NCBI RefSeq assembly: GCF_023702635.1
Contig: NZ_CP098455.1
Span: 3,534,001-3,598,000, forward strand
Direction of reading: 5' to 3'
Source: Spongiibacter taiwanensis
GTDB lineage: Bacteria; Pseudomonadota; Gammaproteobacteria; Pseudomonadales; Spongiibacteraceae
Length of the DNA: 64,000 bases
Shown here: positions 1-9,003 of the stretch, piece by piece
How the letters are laid out: each line of letters starts with the position of its first letter
Position numbering within the stretch: position 1 is the first letter of the stretch
Program-made: the position numbers and the translations under genes
The notes under the pieces: generated by a model
Database searches by the model: none
Told to the model about the DNA's origin: nothing
Seen by the model: only the letters and a program-made list of their open reading frames with translations

Positions 1-1
1 A

Positions 2-613
2 TTAGCGGTGAGTAAATACCGGCATCATGCCGATATCCCAGAGGATGACGACTGCGCCCATCAGTGCCATAAAGATGACCATGCAAATGGCAATCACCGC
101 GGAGGCATAAAAGAACCCGCGGTCTTCAGGGATGCTCATGGCGATGGGGATACCGACATACAGCAGGTAGACTGACCAGCCCAATGCGGCAATGCCAAGC
201 ACCAGGTCCAGCCAGAACAGCGGATAGAAGCCAATCAAGCCCGCAGCGAACAGGGGTGTGGCGGTATAACTGGCAAGAACGATTCCCTTCAGCGGGGTTG
301 AGGTGGCGCCGTAGGTGGCGGACATCCAGTGTATGAAATAACCAATCACTGCCAGTGACGCCAGCATGGCCAGGTAAAAGGCGACCACGATCTGAGTGGC
401 GCTGTGTTGAGTGAGGCGCACGGTCTCACCGCCACCCACGGACCAACCGATTTCGCTGCTGCCGTAGTACCAGGCCAGGCAGGGGCCAATGGCGAGAATC
501 AGCGGATAGGCGAGTTTGCCGACCCATTGGGTATCCCGAACCTGGGCGACGCGCTGCCATTGCTGTCGGGGCGATAGGAGAAAACCGAGGGGATTGCTGA
601 TGGTAAGCGGCAT
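2..613 (-). CDS. Yip1 family membrane protein
   Basis: A 203-residue integral membrane protein with about five hydrophobic segments separated by short loops, matching the layout of the Yip1 domain family. In bacteria this family has no settled biochemical role. The N-terminus, with a short cytoplasmic stretch containing a PRQQW motif before the first helix, is typical of bacterial Yip1 proteins. The frame is complete: TAA sits at the left edge and ATG at 611-613. It is the last gene of a minus-strand group after the Anr-type regulator, but it has its own upstream FNR/Anr-like box 63 bases before the start. Oxygen-dependent control is therefore plausible, though inferred only from that site. 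Confidence 0.8.
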   Translation of the reverse strand: MPLTISNPLGFLLSPRQQWQRVAQVRDTQWVGKLAYPLILAIGPCLAWYYGSSEIGWSVGGGETVRLTQHSATQIVVAFYLAMLASLAVIGYFIHWMSATYGATSTPLKGIVLASYTATPLFAAGLIGFYPLFWLDLVLGIAALGWSVYLLYVGIPIAMSIPEDRGFFYASAVIAICMVIFMALMGAVVILWDIGMMPVFTHR

Positions 614-675
614 GGTGGTCTCACTGAAAATGATCGATTCAGGGAGTCAGCATACCGGCGGTGCAGTGCGGCATA

Positions 676-689
676 TTGATCTGCGTCAA
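676..689. promoter_or_regulatory. FNR/Anr-type box upstream of the Yip1 gene
   Basis: TTGATCTGCGTCAA differs from the FNR/Anr consensus (TTGAT, four bases, ATCAA) at one position. It lies between the stop of the regulator gene and the start of the Yip1 gene, in the right place to control the latter. The site is read directly; its function is inferred. Confidence 0.6.
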
Positions 690-701
690 GCTCGCCGAAG
701 G

Positions 702-1454
702 TTAGCGGGCGCAGTGTTCGTCGTGAACGTTGGCTATCGCTTTAAGCCCTTCCACGTTGAGGTCGCTGAGGTCTTTGTTGTCGATCTTCACCAGGCCTTG
801 TTTGGCAAAGCGGCTGAATACCCGGCTGACGGTTTCGACCGTTAAGCCAAGGAAACTGCCGATGTCGGCCCGGGACATAGGGAGACGGAAAGCGCTGGAA
901 GACAGGCCGCGGCGGGCCTGGCGTGCGGAAATGCTGACCAGCAGCGAGGCGAGGCGCTCTTCAGCGGTGTTTTTACTCAGCAGGGTAATGTGGCGTTGGT
1001 CCTCAACAATCTCACTGCTAAGCAGTTTGAAGAAATGGCGGCGGAGATTGGGAATGTGGCCGCTGAGTTGTTCGATCTGCGAGAAGGGAATTTCACAGAT
1101 CGCCGCTGTTTCCAGACTCACTGCCGAGTTGGCATAGCGATTTTGACCGATGCCATCAAGGCCGACGACTTCGCCCGGGAAATAAAAACCGGTGACTTGC
1201 TCCTCACCGGCGTCGGTGATGCTGTAGGTCTTTACCGCTCCAGAGCGCACCGCGAACACCGAGCCAAACTCGTCACCCTCGCGGAAGATGTGACGATTCT
1301 TTTGCAGGGGGCGCCCACGCTGGACGATATTGTCGAGTTTGACGATTTCGTCGCTTTCCAAGGCCAGGGGTAAACAAATCGCACTGAGGCGACATTTGCT
1401 GCAACTGACCGCCGGGTTGTGGGGACATTGCTGGGATGTTTGCGCCGGCCGCAT
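702..1454 (-). CDS. anr: Fnr/Anr oxygen-sensing transcriptional regulator
   Basis: Crp/Fnr family regulator that uses a 4Fe-4S cluster to sense low oxygen and then binds TTGAT-N4-ATCAA sites. The chosen ATG at 1454 gives 250 residues, the usual Fnr length; a longer frame to 1520 adds 22 residues without family support. The N-terminus has the cysteine cluster C10, C18, C21, C27, and a further Cys sits in the ETAAICEIPF segment, matching the fourth cluster ligand of E. coli Fnr. The C-terminal helix-turn-helix includes the GLTVETVSR recognition segment. It lies just downstream of hemN, an arrangement known from pseudomonads. Three candidate target boxes occur in this window. The name anr rather than fnr is chosen by that neighbourhood. 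Confidence 0.93.
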   Translation of the reverse strand: MRPAQTSQQCPHNPAVSCSKCRLSAICLPLALESDEIVKLDNIVQRGRPLQKNRHIFREGDEFGSVFAVRSGAVKTYSITDAGEEQVTGFYFPGEVVGLDGIGQNRYANSAVSLETAAICEIPFSQIEQLSGHIPNLRRHFFKLLSSEIVEDQRHITLLSKNTAEERLASLLVSISARQARRGLSSSAFRLPMSRADIGSFLGLTVETVSRVFSRFAKQGLVKIDNKDLSDLNVEGLKAIANVHDEHCAR

Positions 1455-1592
1455 GGCGTCCTCCAATGACGTTTGCTCTGCCAAAGTGTCATTGAACGCC
1501 GGGCTTGCGCACTTGGTCAAGTCATCACCCCATCTATCGTGGCCAAATTTGTTTGAATGGTTTTCATCGTCGCTTTCTACCCACTCGCTATG

Positions 1593-2996
1593 TCACAAAA
1601 CCTTTGAGTAGCGTGATTGGTCAGCGGTAAGTGAGGTGTCGAAGAGCATGCAGACATTGCGTAAGAACAGCCGGCCGCGCTCGGTGACAGTAATATCCTC
1701 GTGGCTGATATCCAGGATGCCATCGTGTTGGAGTTGGCGTAGCGCAGGTAAAAGGTCGGCAAATTTTTGCGCGAAGGTCACGTGGAATCGCTCTTGCAGC
1801 AGCTTGCAGTCGAGCTTTAGATTGCAAGCAAATTGCATAATGATGAAACGTCGCAGCTGATCTTCTGCGCTGAGCAATACCCCCCGAGCGATGGGCAACC
1901 TGCCTGCTGCTAACGCAGCGTAGTAGTCGTCCAGACTTTTATGATTCTGGGCGTAGCTTCCTCTCAGTGAGCTGATTGCCGAGACACCAATTGCCAGTAC
2001 GTCCGGCGACATGCAAGTGGAGTAACCCTGGAAATTGCGCTGCAGGCGCCCTTCACGTTGATAGATGGCCAGCTCGTCTTCGGGTTTAACAAAGTGGTCC
2101 ATGCCAATGTGGAGGTAGCCTGCCCGGGTCAAACGGTCGATGGCCAGTTGAAGAATGGCCAGCTTTTCGCTTGCGTCTGGCATCGGGTGTTTTTCCAATG
2201 CCCGCTGCCACTTGAACTGTTGGGGGAGGTGGGCGTAGTGGTACAGCGCGATGCGATCCGGCGCCAGGGCAATGGTGGCATTCAGGGTGTGTTCAAAACT
2301 GGTCGGGCTTTGGTGGGGCAGACCGTAAATCAAATCGGTGCTGACGGAACGAAAGCGATATACCCGGGCGGTCTCGACCAGGGCGCTGACATCGTCGAAG
2401 GGCTGCAATCGGTTAATCGCCTGCTGCACCTTGGGATCGGTATCCTGGATGCCAAAGCTGAGCCGATTGAAGCCCAGGCCCCGGAGCAAGGCCAAACTCT
2501 CGGGTGTAACGGTGCGCGGGTCGATTTCTATCGAGTATTCCCGGCGCTTGCTGTCATCGAAGGTGAAATGACTGGCAAGCATATGAATCAGCTCAGTCAT
2601 TTCGGCATCATCGAGGAAGTTGGGGGTACCGCCGCCGAGGTGGAGTTGAGTGACCTTGCGGCATCGGCCAATCGCCTTTGCCAGTAACTCGATTTCGATA
2701 TGCAGGTGATCAAGATAGCGCCGTGCGGCGCCGCGATTCTTGGTGATGACCTTGTTGCAAGCACAGTAGTAGCAAAGACTGCGGCAAAACGGGATATGTA
2801 CGTAAAGGGATAACGGGGAGGTTGATGCTCTGGCGTCGAGCAGTTGTCGCTGGTAATCCGCCTCCGAGAAGCTGTCGCTGAAGTTGAGGGCAGTGGGATA
2901 GGACGTGTAGCGAGGCCCCCTGACGGCGTAGCGTTGCAGCAGGGTTGTGAGGTCGTCCGTCGCGTTTTGCAGGGAAATGGGGGAGGGCATTGTCAT
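1593..2996 (-). CDS. hemN: oxygen-independent coproporphyrinogen III oxidase
   Basis: Radical SAM enzyme that decarboxylates coproporphyrinogen III to protoporphyrinogen IX without oxygen, a step of haem synthesis used under anaerobic or microaerobic conditions. The 467 residues match HemN length. The cluster motif has C71, C75 and C78 followed by C80 (CRSLCYYCAC), and a GGGTPNF SAM-binding segment lies at 121-127. The start codon overlaps the stop of the hemerythrin gene as ATGA, so the two are translationally coupled. A second ATG six bases downstream (2990) has slightly better Shine-Dalgarno spacing. The operon starts near the Anr-type box at 3684-3697, as expected for hemN in Anr-controlled bacteria. 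Confidence 0.96.
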   Translation of the reverse strand: MTMPSPISLQNATDDLTTLLQRYAVRGPRYTSYPTALNFSDSFSEADYQRQLLDARASTSPLSLYVHIPFCRSLCYYCACNKVITKNRGAARRYLDHLHIEIELLAKAIGRCRKVTQLHLGGGTPNFLDDAEMTELIHMLASHFTFDDSKRREYSIEIDPRTVTPESLALLRGLGFNRLSFGIQDTDPKVQQAINRLQPFDDVSALVETARVYRFRSVSTDLIYGLPHQSPTSFEHTLNATIALAPDRIALYHYAHLPQQFKWQRALEKHPMPDASEKLAILQLAIDRLTRAGYLHIGMDHFVKPEDELAIYQREGRLQRNFQGYSTCMSPDVLAIGVSAISSLRGSYAQNHKSLDDYYAALAAGRLPIARGVLLSAEDQLRRFIIMQFACNLKLDCKLLQERFHVTFAQKFADLLPALRQLQHDGILDISHEDITVTERGRLFLRNVCMLFDTSLTADQSRYSKVL

Positions 2997-3571
2997 TTCC
3001 GGGACTCATGAACGGTGGTGGCAGTCGAGCTGGCGGATTGCGGTTGACGAAGCAGCGCCAGATAGGCGTCGCGCTCGTCAATGGCCTCCTGGTCCAGGTA
3101 GTGTTCGATTTCATCTTCAATGCGCTGCCATTGGTCGGCAGTCAGCATTTTTTCAGCGTCGAGAAACAGGCGCCGTTCATCGTGAATATGAGAAATCTGG
3201 CGGGTGTAGTAGTGCTTGCACAAGCGGATGACAGATAGGCCTGCCTTGCTTTGTGCCAAACGCAGCTCGCCAAAAATTTGGACGAGCCGATCACTGAGGG
3301 CCTCCAGCCGTTGGTGGTCCCGCTGTACCTCGGCAATGGCGTGTTGATCGGCCAGGGGGTGTTGGGCAAGGTGGGCAAACAGAATGTCCTCAATCGGGTG
3401 ATGCCATTTTTCCGGGTATACCTGGATGTAATCCAAAATGGAAAGAATGGTATCCACATCGGCTTTTCCTCGATGCAGTCCATAGAACTTGCTGACCTCA
3501 GCATTTAGGGTATATAGCATTTTCAGCATGCGCTGGTGATCAGACTCCAGTCGACTCAACATTGGATGCAT
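2993..3571 (-). CDS. hemerythrin (HHE) domain protein
   Basis: A 192-residue helical protein of the HHE cation-binding family, which forms a four-helix bundle around a non-haem di-iron centre and is linked to oxygen or nitric oxide sensing, binding or iron repair. Candidate metal ligands in order are H12 (DHQRML), H57/H58 with E61 (KWHHPIEDILF), H86 (DHQRLE), and H128/H130 with E132 (SHIHDERR). It is the first gene of a coupled pair with hemN (4-base overlap) and sits beside an Anr-type box. It therefore probably belongs to the low-oxygen response. The exact role (oxygen store, NO protection or repair) cannot be decided from sequence. Confidence 0.88.
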   Translation of the reverse strand: MHPMLSRLESDHQRMLKMLYTLNAEVSKFYGLHRGKADVDTILSILDYIQVYPEKWHHPIEDILFAHLAQHPLADQHAIAEVQRDHQRLEALSDRLVQIFGELRLAQSKAGLSVIRLCKHYYTRQISHIHDERRLFLDAEKMLTADQWQRIEDEIEHYLDQEAIDERDAYLALLRQPQSASSTATTVHESRK

Positions 3572-3683
3572 TTCGATACCCTCACGTCACTGCGGTTGAC
3601 CAGGCGCAACCCTGAGGTCAGGCCGTTCCCCTCATCGCCAGAGGGGTTAGCGTGTAGCCTATCGCTGGACTGATAGGGGGATC

Positions 3684-3697
3684 TTGATGTGGGTCAA
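3684..3697. promoter_or_regulatory. FNR/Anr-type box between hemerythrin-hemN and CoA-transferase genes
   Basis: TTGATGTGGGTCAA matches the FNR/Anr consensus except for G in place of A in the second half. It lies 113 bases upstream of the hemerythrin start on one side and 38 bases before the ATG at 3735 on the other. It can serve the hemerythrin-hemN operon, the divergent CoA-transferase gene, or both. The TTG in this box is also a possible start codon for the long plus-strand frame, which argues against that start. Confidence 0.62.
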
Positions 3698-3734
3698 GGA
3701 GTGGGCTGTTGCTGGTGAAGTCCGGGGGAAACTG

Positions 3735-5879
3735 ATGGTGGCTAAGGGGGCAAGCGTGAGTGAGTGGGACATTGAGTCGGCAGTGGCAGAAATTCTCAAG
3801 CGACTGCCGGGTGACATCGTGGTGGCTATGCCGCTGGGGCTCGGGAAGCCGGTGGCACTTATCGATGCCCTTTACCGGCAGATAGCCAACCTCCCTGACC
3901 GTAAGTTGACCATTTTAACGGCGCTTTCTCTCGGGCGGCCTGTGGAGAAATCCGCCGAGGCAGGGCGATTACTGAATCCGGTTTTTGATCGGCTGTATGG
4001 CAATTACACCGAGCCCCAATACATAACGGATCTGGCCAACGCGGCGTTGCCGAGCAACATCTGTGTGAAGGAGTTTTATTTCAAGCCGGGTAGCCAGGTG
4101 GGAAACCCGCTGGCCCAACGGCATTACATCAGTTCGAACTACACTTTTGCCGCCCGGGATGTGGCTGCCCAAGGCTGTAATCTGGTATTGCAGTTAGTGG
4201 CCAGGGACGACGGTTATCCCGGCCGGGTGAGTACTAGTTGCAACCCAGATACTAGCTCTGAGTTGGTCGATATCTTGCGCTCCCAGAGGCGCCCGCCACT
4301 GCGGGTGGCAGTCATCCACGAAGACCTGCCCTTTATGCATGGCGAGGCCAATGTGGACGAGGGCGAGTTTGACCTGCTGGTCAAACAACCGCTCAGCGGT
4401 CACGGGCTGTTTGGGGTACCTCATCTCGCGCCCATTCCTGCGGCGGATTACGCCATCGGCTTGTATGCCAGCGCGCTGGTGGCTGATGGGGGTAGTTTGC
4501 AGCTGGGCATTGGCGCCATGGGGGATGCCATTGTGCATTGCCTGCTGCTGCGCCACCGGGAGTCCGCGAAATACCAGGCGTTGCTGGATCGCTTCCAGGC
4601 AACCCAGCGGTATGGCGACTTGATCGCCAATGTGGGTGGAACCCGAGCCTTTGAAGCGGGGCTTTACGGCGTCACTGAAATGTTTGTGGAGGGTTTTCTC
4701 GCGCTGTTCAGCGCCGGTGTGTTACGCCGCCAGGTCTACGATTTTTGGGCGCTCCAGCAGCTGGTGAATGATGGCCGCTGTCAGCCCGAGGCGCTGTCCG
4801 ATTCGATATTTCGCGATCTTGCCGACCTTGGGGTCAGGGAGTTGCGCGGCAAGGACTTTGCTATCCTGCAACACCACGGCGTTTTTCGGGATGATTGTCA
4901 GTATCGTGAGGGCCATATCATCGGTGCCGACGGCGAGGCATTTAGTGCCAACGTGGCCAATCCTGAGAGCCAGAAGCGAATGCAAGCCTGTGTGGGTGAG
5001 TCACTGCGCAACGGCACGGTGCTTCACGGCGGCTTTTTTCTGGGAAGTGACCGCTTCTACGAGGCTCTTCGCGGCCTGGATAACAAGGCGCGCCGACAAA
5101 TCGCCATGTGCGGGGTGGACAAGATTAACCAACTCGATGCCAACCCGCGGCTGTTTCGCCAGCAGCGACGGCGGGCGAGGTTTATCAACACCGGGTTGAA
5201 TGTGTCGCTTACTGGCGCAGTGTCGTCGGATACCCTGGAAAATGGTCAGGTGATATCCGGTGTGGGCGGTCAATATAACTTTGTAGCGATGGCCCATCAG
5301 CTCCCGGAAGGGCGCTCTATTCTGATGATTCGGGCGGTACGGGGCGAGGGCAAACACGCCCGTTCTAATGTGCTTTGGCAGTATGGCAGCTGCACCATTC
5401 CCCGGCACCTTCGCGATATTGTCATCACCGAGTACGGCATTGCGGGCTTGCGCTCAAAGACCGATGAGGAGGTCATTCAGGCGCTGATCTGTGTTGCAGA
5501 CAGCCGCTTCCAGCCGCAGCTGGTGGCTGAGGCAAAAGCGGCCGGCAAGTTGGCGAGTGACTGGCAGGTGCCCGTTGCCAGCCGCAATAACCTTCCCGAG
5601 TCGGTGAGCCAAAAAGTGCGGGAGGCCGGCGACGTGCTGCCACCGTACCCGCTGGGTTGCGACTTCACCGAGGTGGAATTGGCGGCGGCCAGGGCCTTAA
5701 AAGCCGTGGCCGGCTTATCGCGATGGGAGAAGGTTCGGGCGCTGATTGCACCCCAGCGCGGGAGCCCGGAGCTCGAGCCGGTGCTGGCTTGTCTCGGATT
5801 GACGTCAGATGCAGCTGATCAGAGTGGCATAAAGGCTCGGGCGCTGAGGAAGCTGCTCGCCTTTGAGCTGGCCCGGTAG
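3735..5879 (+). CDS. acetyl-CoA hydrolase/CoA-transferase family protein
   Basis: A 714-residue protein whose C-terminal half is a recognisable acetyl-CoA hydrolase/4-hydroxybutyrate CoA-transferase domain. It has a GVGGQYNF segment around residues 509-516 and the hallmark TEYGIAGL motif around 565-572. The N-terminal part carries the GDIVVAMPLGLGKP-type start of the family's first domain. The protein is longer than the usual 430-500 residues, with an enlarged middle segment, and resembles a proteobacterial subgroup of about 700 residues. Start choice: the frame opens at a TTG inside an Anr-like box at 3684, whereas ATG 3735 has GGGGGAA upstream. The acyl substrate cannot be named. It ends one base from the convergent next gene. 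Confidence 0.82.
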   Translation: MVAKGASVSEWDIESAVAEILKRLPGDIVVAMPLGLGKPVALIDALYRQIANLPDRKLTILTALSLGRPVEKSAEAGRLLNPVFDRLYGNYTEPQYITDLANAALPSNICVKEFYFKPGSQVGNPLAQRHYISSNYTFAARDVAAQGCNLVLQLVARDDGYPGRVSTSCNPDTSSELVDILRSQRRPPLRVAVIHEDLPFMHGEANVDEGEFDLLVKQPLSGHGLFGVPHLAPIPAADYAIGLYASALVADGGSLQLGIGAMGDAIVHCLLLRHRESAKYQALLDRFQATQRYGDLIANVGGTRAFEAGLYGVTEMFVEGFLALFSAGVLRRQVYDFWALQQLVNDGRCQPEALSDSIFRDLADLGVRELRGKDFAILQHHGVFRDDCQYREGHIIGADGEAFSANVANPESQKRMQACVGESLRNGTVLHGGFFLGSDRFYEALRGLDNKARRQIAMCGVDKINQLDANPRLFRQQRRRARFINTGLNVSLTGAVSSDTLENGQVISGVGGQYNFVAMAHQLPEGRSILMIRAVRGEGKHARSNVLWQYGSCTIPRHLRDIVITEYGIAGLRSKTDEEVIQALICVADSRFQPQLVAEAKAAGKLASDWQVPVASRNNLPESVSQKVREAGDVLPPYPLGCDFTEVELAAARALKAVAGLSRWEKVRALIAPQRGSPELEPVLACLGLTSDAADQSGIKARALRKLLAFELAR

Positions 5880-5880
5880 C

Positions 5881-6921
5881 TTACTCGTACATTTCCGATG
5901 CGCAGGCAGAATAGTAGTTGTCCTGGGCAGACTGCATGTCGTCGATCAGGTTGCAGCCTGCGACTTTGGCATAGCGCCGCATCGCCTGGCCGCAGGCAGT
6001 GCTTTTAGCCTTGATCGGTACGCTGTGGTTGCCTCCGTGGGGGCAGCTGAACTGGAACTGCTCGTCGATGACAAAGCCGCCCCCCGAGCCGCCACCGCCT
6101 GAACCGCCGCCCAGTGCGCCACCGGCGCTGCCTGCGAGATTGCCTGAAGAGGGTACAGAGAGGGAGTTAACGGTGGCCTGCAAGTTGGACATGCCCTCGG
6201 CTCCGCCGTAACTGTCAGCAACAATGGAGCTTAAAATTTTTGCCTGGGCTTCACTGCTCAATTGATCGAGTCCCCCGGCGAGTGCGCCCACCCCGAGGGC
6301 CATCGCTTTACCCCAATCGAAATTAGACTGGGATTGTTGCTGCTGCGCGATGGCTCGACTGATCTCCTTGTCCTTGCTGATCAAATTTCGGCGAATATCG
6401 GTCGCGGAGGCATCGAGCTGGTCGAGTACCTTGGTGACATCGTTGGCGAAGCGTAACTGGCTGGCAACGGCGGTGCTGCCGTGGGCGGATAGGTTTCTCC
6501 CGGCCTGCCATTTGCCACAGGCATCTCGCAGTTGCCCATTCATTTGCGCGGCGGCCTTTTCGCCCGCTTCAATAACGCTGGCTTGACTGATCTGGTGGTC
6601 TGCAAAGTTATAGCAGCCCTGGGTGGCGCAGCCACAACGGTTGGCCAGGCGGCGATCGAAGCCGCGCAGTTCATCAATCGCGCGCTGCTGACGGGTTTGC
6701 TCTCTGCCAGCGTAAATATCATCAAAGCCCAGTGATGGCGATGCGCCGGAGCCCCCGGCTTCGGGAGGCTGCTGAACCTGTGGCTTGTTTGTCGTTGTCG
6801 GTGTTTCGTCCTCCATCAAGGCATCCAGAGACAGCCCCTGGGCCTGGGTGTCGAATGCCGGAAGGCTGAGCGCAGCGGTGAGCAGCAAGAGGGCGAAACA
6901 TGGGAACAAACGGAAAAACAT
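5881..6921 (-). CDS. secreted hypothetical protein, cysteine-containing
   Basis: I do not recognise this 346-residue protein. It has a clear Sec signal peptide (hydrophobic residues 5-23, cut probably after TQAQ near 28), so it should be periplasmic or secreted. Visible parts are a proline/threonine linker, a cysteine-rich patch CGCATQGC around 95-105 followed by helical, Glu/Ala/Gln-rich sequence, a glycine/serine-rich stretch near 270-285, and a C-terminal region with four more cysteines. The even spread of cysteines suggests disulfides. It is convergent with the CoA-transferase gene and divergent from the ankyrin lipoprotein, so it is probably transcribed alone. Confidence 0.7.
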   Translation of the reverse strand: MFFRLFPCFALLLLTAALSLPAFDTQAQGLSLDALMEDETPTTTNKPQVQQPPEAGGSGASPSLGFDDIYAGREQTRQQRAIDELRGFDRRLANRCGCATQGCYNFADHQISQASVIEAGEKAAAQMNGQLRDACGKWQAGRNLSAHGSTAVASQLRFANDVTKVLDQLDASATDIRRNLISKDKEISRAIAQQQQSQSNFDWGKAMALGVGALAGGLDQLSSEAQAKILSSIVADSYGGAEGMSNLQATVNSLSVPSSGNLAGSAGGALGGGSGGGGSGGGFVIDEQFQFSCPHGGNHSVPIKAKSTACGQAMRRYAKVAGCNLIDDMQSAQDNYYSACASEMYE

Positions 6922-7158
6922 TGCAGCGAGATCTCGGTCGGCTCGATCATTCTAACAGGGGGTCTTGGTAGGGTTTGACGGTAAAGGCTGATGGTCGCGT
7001 TTGCAAGGGCTGTCGGCGCCAAGCGCATCCCTTGCCTTGCGCCGCTAGGCCTTAGCGGTTACTTTTTACAGCTTCCTAGTTGCAGCAGTAAGGCATATAA
7101 CGATATCTGCCAATGTGGTGCTTTTGTTCCCATTGGTTGACGCCGACGAGATAGTGTT

Positions 7159-8175
7159 ATGAGTTATTCGATGTCCTGGTCCCGCCTGAGTAAGTTTGTC
7201 ATTGCCCTTGGTTTCTCCGTGTTGGTGGTGGGTTGTTCTTCCCAACCTGCGTTGGTCACCGCGTCGATTGAGGGCAACAATAGCCAGGTAGACGCCCTGC
7301 TGGCGGCAGGGTATGACCCCAATGTGCTGAGTGAGGGCGGCGCGACACCGTTGTACTCGGCTGCCAGGGCCAACCATATTGAAGTGATGAAATCGCTATT
7401 GGCCGCAGGCGCTAAGGTTGATAAGGGCTATGGATTGTGGAGCCCACTAAACGGTGCCTTGCGAACCGACGCCACACTGGACGTTGTCAAAATCTTGATC
7501 GATGCCGGGGCCGATTTGAATACCCGCAATGCCGACGGCTGGACACCGCTGGCCATGGCGGCCCGCTATCGGAGTGCGGCGCATGTGGAGTTGCTGCTGG
7601 ATGCCGGCGCGGATATCGAGGCAACCAATAAGCACGGCATGACGCCACTGTATCTTGCGCTGGCGGGGGAGGACCCGGCAGTGGCCACGCTGCTGGTTGA
7701 GCGAGGTGCTTCACTCTCTGCCACCACCAACGAGGGTAAAACGATTCTCGCTTATGCCGCCGAAAAAAATGGCATCAAGCCGGAGGCGCTGAAAGCATTG
7801 CGGACGAAGTACGAAATTAACGAGCGGAAGGCAACCCTGATTTCGCGACTTGAAGCGGTGGAGGAGAAAGACGCCGAACTGCCGCTAAGTTTGAAGCGAG
7901 ACAAATACCTTGTGGCCTTCACCTCGGCGCTCAAGTCGGAGAATTATATTGAGGCCGTGCTGTACGCCAACTTGTTGGATCGTCTTGGCGAGGCAATGGA
8001 AGATTCCTTTTACTATTTTTGGGGCGAGGCACTATTGGCCGTGGGGTCGCCCGATGCGGCCATCGAGAAGTTGAATTTTTACCTTACGCGGGTTGGCTCA
8101 AGCGGCAAGTACTATACCCAGGCCTTGCAGATGATCTTGAATGCCGAAAAGGCCCGGGATGGTGCCGTGATCTAA
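7159..8175 (+). CDS. ankyrin-repeat lipoprotein
   Basis: A 338-residue lipoprotein. The signal peptide ends in a lipobox LVVGC with C26 as the lipidated residue. Residues about 35-210 hold five to six ankyrin repeats, shown by repeated TPLY/TPLAMAAR starts and LLDAGAD/LLAAGAK ends. The remaining third (from about 225) is helical, with a tetratricopeptide-like look (YIEAVLYANLLDRLGEA). Such proteins usually present protein-binding surfaces in the periplasm, but no partner is suggested by the neighbours. ATG 7159 is used; no better start lies inside the signal peptide. The gene appears to be monocistronic. Confidence 0.85.
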   Translation: MSYSMSWSRLSKFVIALGFSVLVVGCSSQPALVTASIEGNNSQVDALLAAGYDPNVLSEGGATPLYSAARANHIEVMKSLLAAGAKVDKGYGLWSPLNGALRTDATLDVVKILIDAGADLNTRNADGWTPLAMAARYRSAAHVELLLDAGADIEATNKHGMTPLYLALAGEDPAVATLLVERGASLSATTNEGKTILAYAAEKNGIKPEALKALRTKYEINERKATLISRLEAVEEKDAELPLSLKRDKYLVAFTSALKSENYIEAVLYANLLDRLGEAMEDSFYYFWGEALLAVGSPDAAIEKLNFYLTRVGSSGKYYTQALQMILNAEKARDGAVI

Positions 8176-8552
8176 GCGGTTTGCCTCAACCCTTGATATT
8201 GAAGCCTGACTGGCGGCGTTTTTGATGCTCAACAGGGAGGTCGACGGGCACCGTCTTCCTCCTTTCTGCCTGGCAGACAGGCTCTAACATTTATCTTAAT
8301 CCGCATGATTTTAGGTGTGCAGGCTGCGAAGCCGGTCACACTACAGCAAATCCATTTTTGCCCTGTTTGTCGTCTGCTTTTGAAAAAATATAATTAAAAC
8401 AATTTGTTATAAGTTCATTCCTGCTCGGTGCGTGGAATTACGAACTGTTTCTGTCCCCGCGAAATCCCTATCGTCTGTCATACAAGCTCTGTTAGCCTCG
8501 CGCTCAGATTGGCTTCACCCGATTTAGCTCCACCAGAAATGGCAGGTGACTT
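8176..8552. other. intergenic region without a supported gene
   Basis: A 377-base gap. The middle (about 8380-8410) is AT-rich and could hold the promoter of the small secreted protein at 8553. I found no convincing gene, tRNA or repeat; a 30-codon frame at 8305-8397 lacks a ribosome binding site. Confidence 0.5.
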
Positions 8553-8912
8553 ATGATAAAGATAATGCTTTCCGCTGTACTGCTATATGCGTCACTGCTC
8601 GGTGCGTCGGCGACCTATGCCGCCCCCAGTCAGGACAGTGATGTTTGCCTCGATTGGGAGGTTGAAACCTACGCCTCCGGGGACGCCCTTTCGAGTTGCG
8701 CCTACTTTAATCCAGATAAAGTCTCGACCCGCTTTACCGTGATCAATCATTGCAGCACGCCGGTGCGCGGTGTGTTCAGTTACCTCCGCGACACCGAGCC
8801 GAGAGTCATGTCGGTGCAACCCTTTAAAGTGCGGCCCGGTGGCACCGCCGTGGTAGCAAACCCCTGTGATGGGGCTGCTGATTGGTCCTACCAGGTCACT
8901 CAGGTGAATTGA
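8553..8912 (+). CDS. small secreted hypothetical protein
   Basis: A 119-residue protein with a signal peptide (residues 1 to about 23, cut after ATYA). The mature part has four cysteines (C in VCLDWE, SSCAYF, NHCSTP and NPCDGA) that could form two disulfides. It also has a beta-rich pattern (RFTVINHC, VRGVFSYL, WSYQVTQV), suggesting a compact periplasmic beta domain. I do not recognise the family. AGGTG lies seven bases before the ATG. A strong terminator follows at 8961-8984, so the gene is probably transcribed alone. Confidence 0.7.
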   Translation: MIKIMLSAVLLYASLLGASATYAAPSQDSDVCLDWEVETYASGDALSSCAYFNPDKVSTRFTVINHCSTPVRGVFSYLRDTEPRVMSVQPFKVRPGGTAVVANPCDGAADWSYQVTQVN

Positions 8913-8960
8913 ACGCCCGGCTTTCAAATAAGCTGGAAAACCTGCTGCGCAAAACCAACA

Positions 8961-8984
8961 AACCCGGGAAATCCCGGGTTTTTT
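8961..8984. terminator. bidirectional rho-independent terminator
   Basis: AACCCGGG and CCCGGGTT form a GC-rich stem with a four-base AAAT loop, followed by a T-run on the plus strand and preceded by A-rich sequence that gives T's on the minus strand. It sits between convergent genes ending at 8912 and 9004. Confidence 0.85.
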
Positions 8985-9003
8985 GGTTTTGGACTCTGCG
9001 GAA

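Noticed and set aside
3596-3609. Second FNR box (TTGACCAGGCGCAA)
   Set aside because: Three mismatches to the consensus, much weaker than the site at 3684-3697.
8305-8397. 30-codon frame with two cysteines (CPVC)
   Set aside because: No ribosome site, no clear conservation signal and AT-rich end; probably chance.
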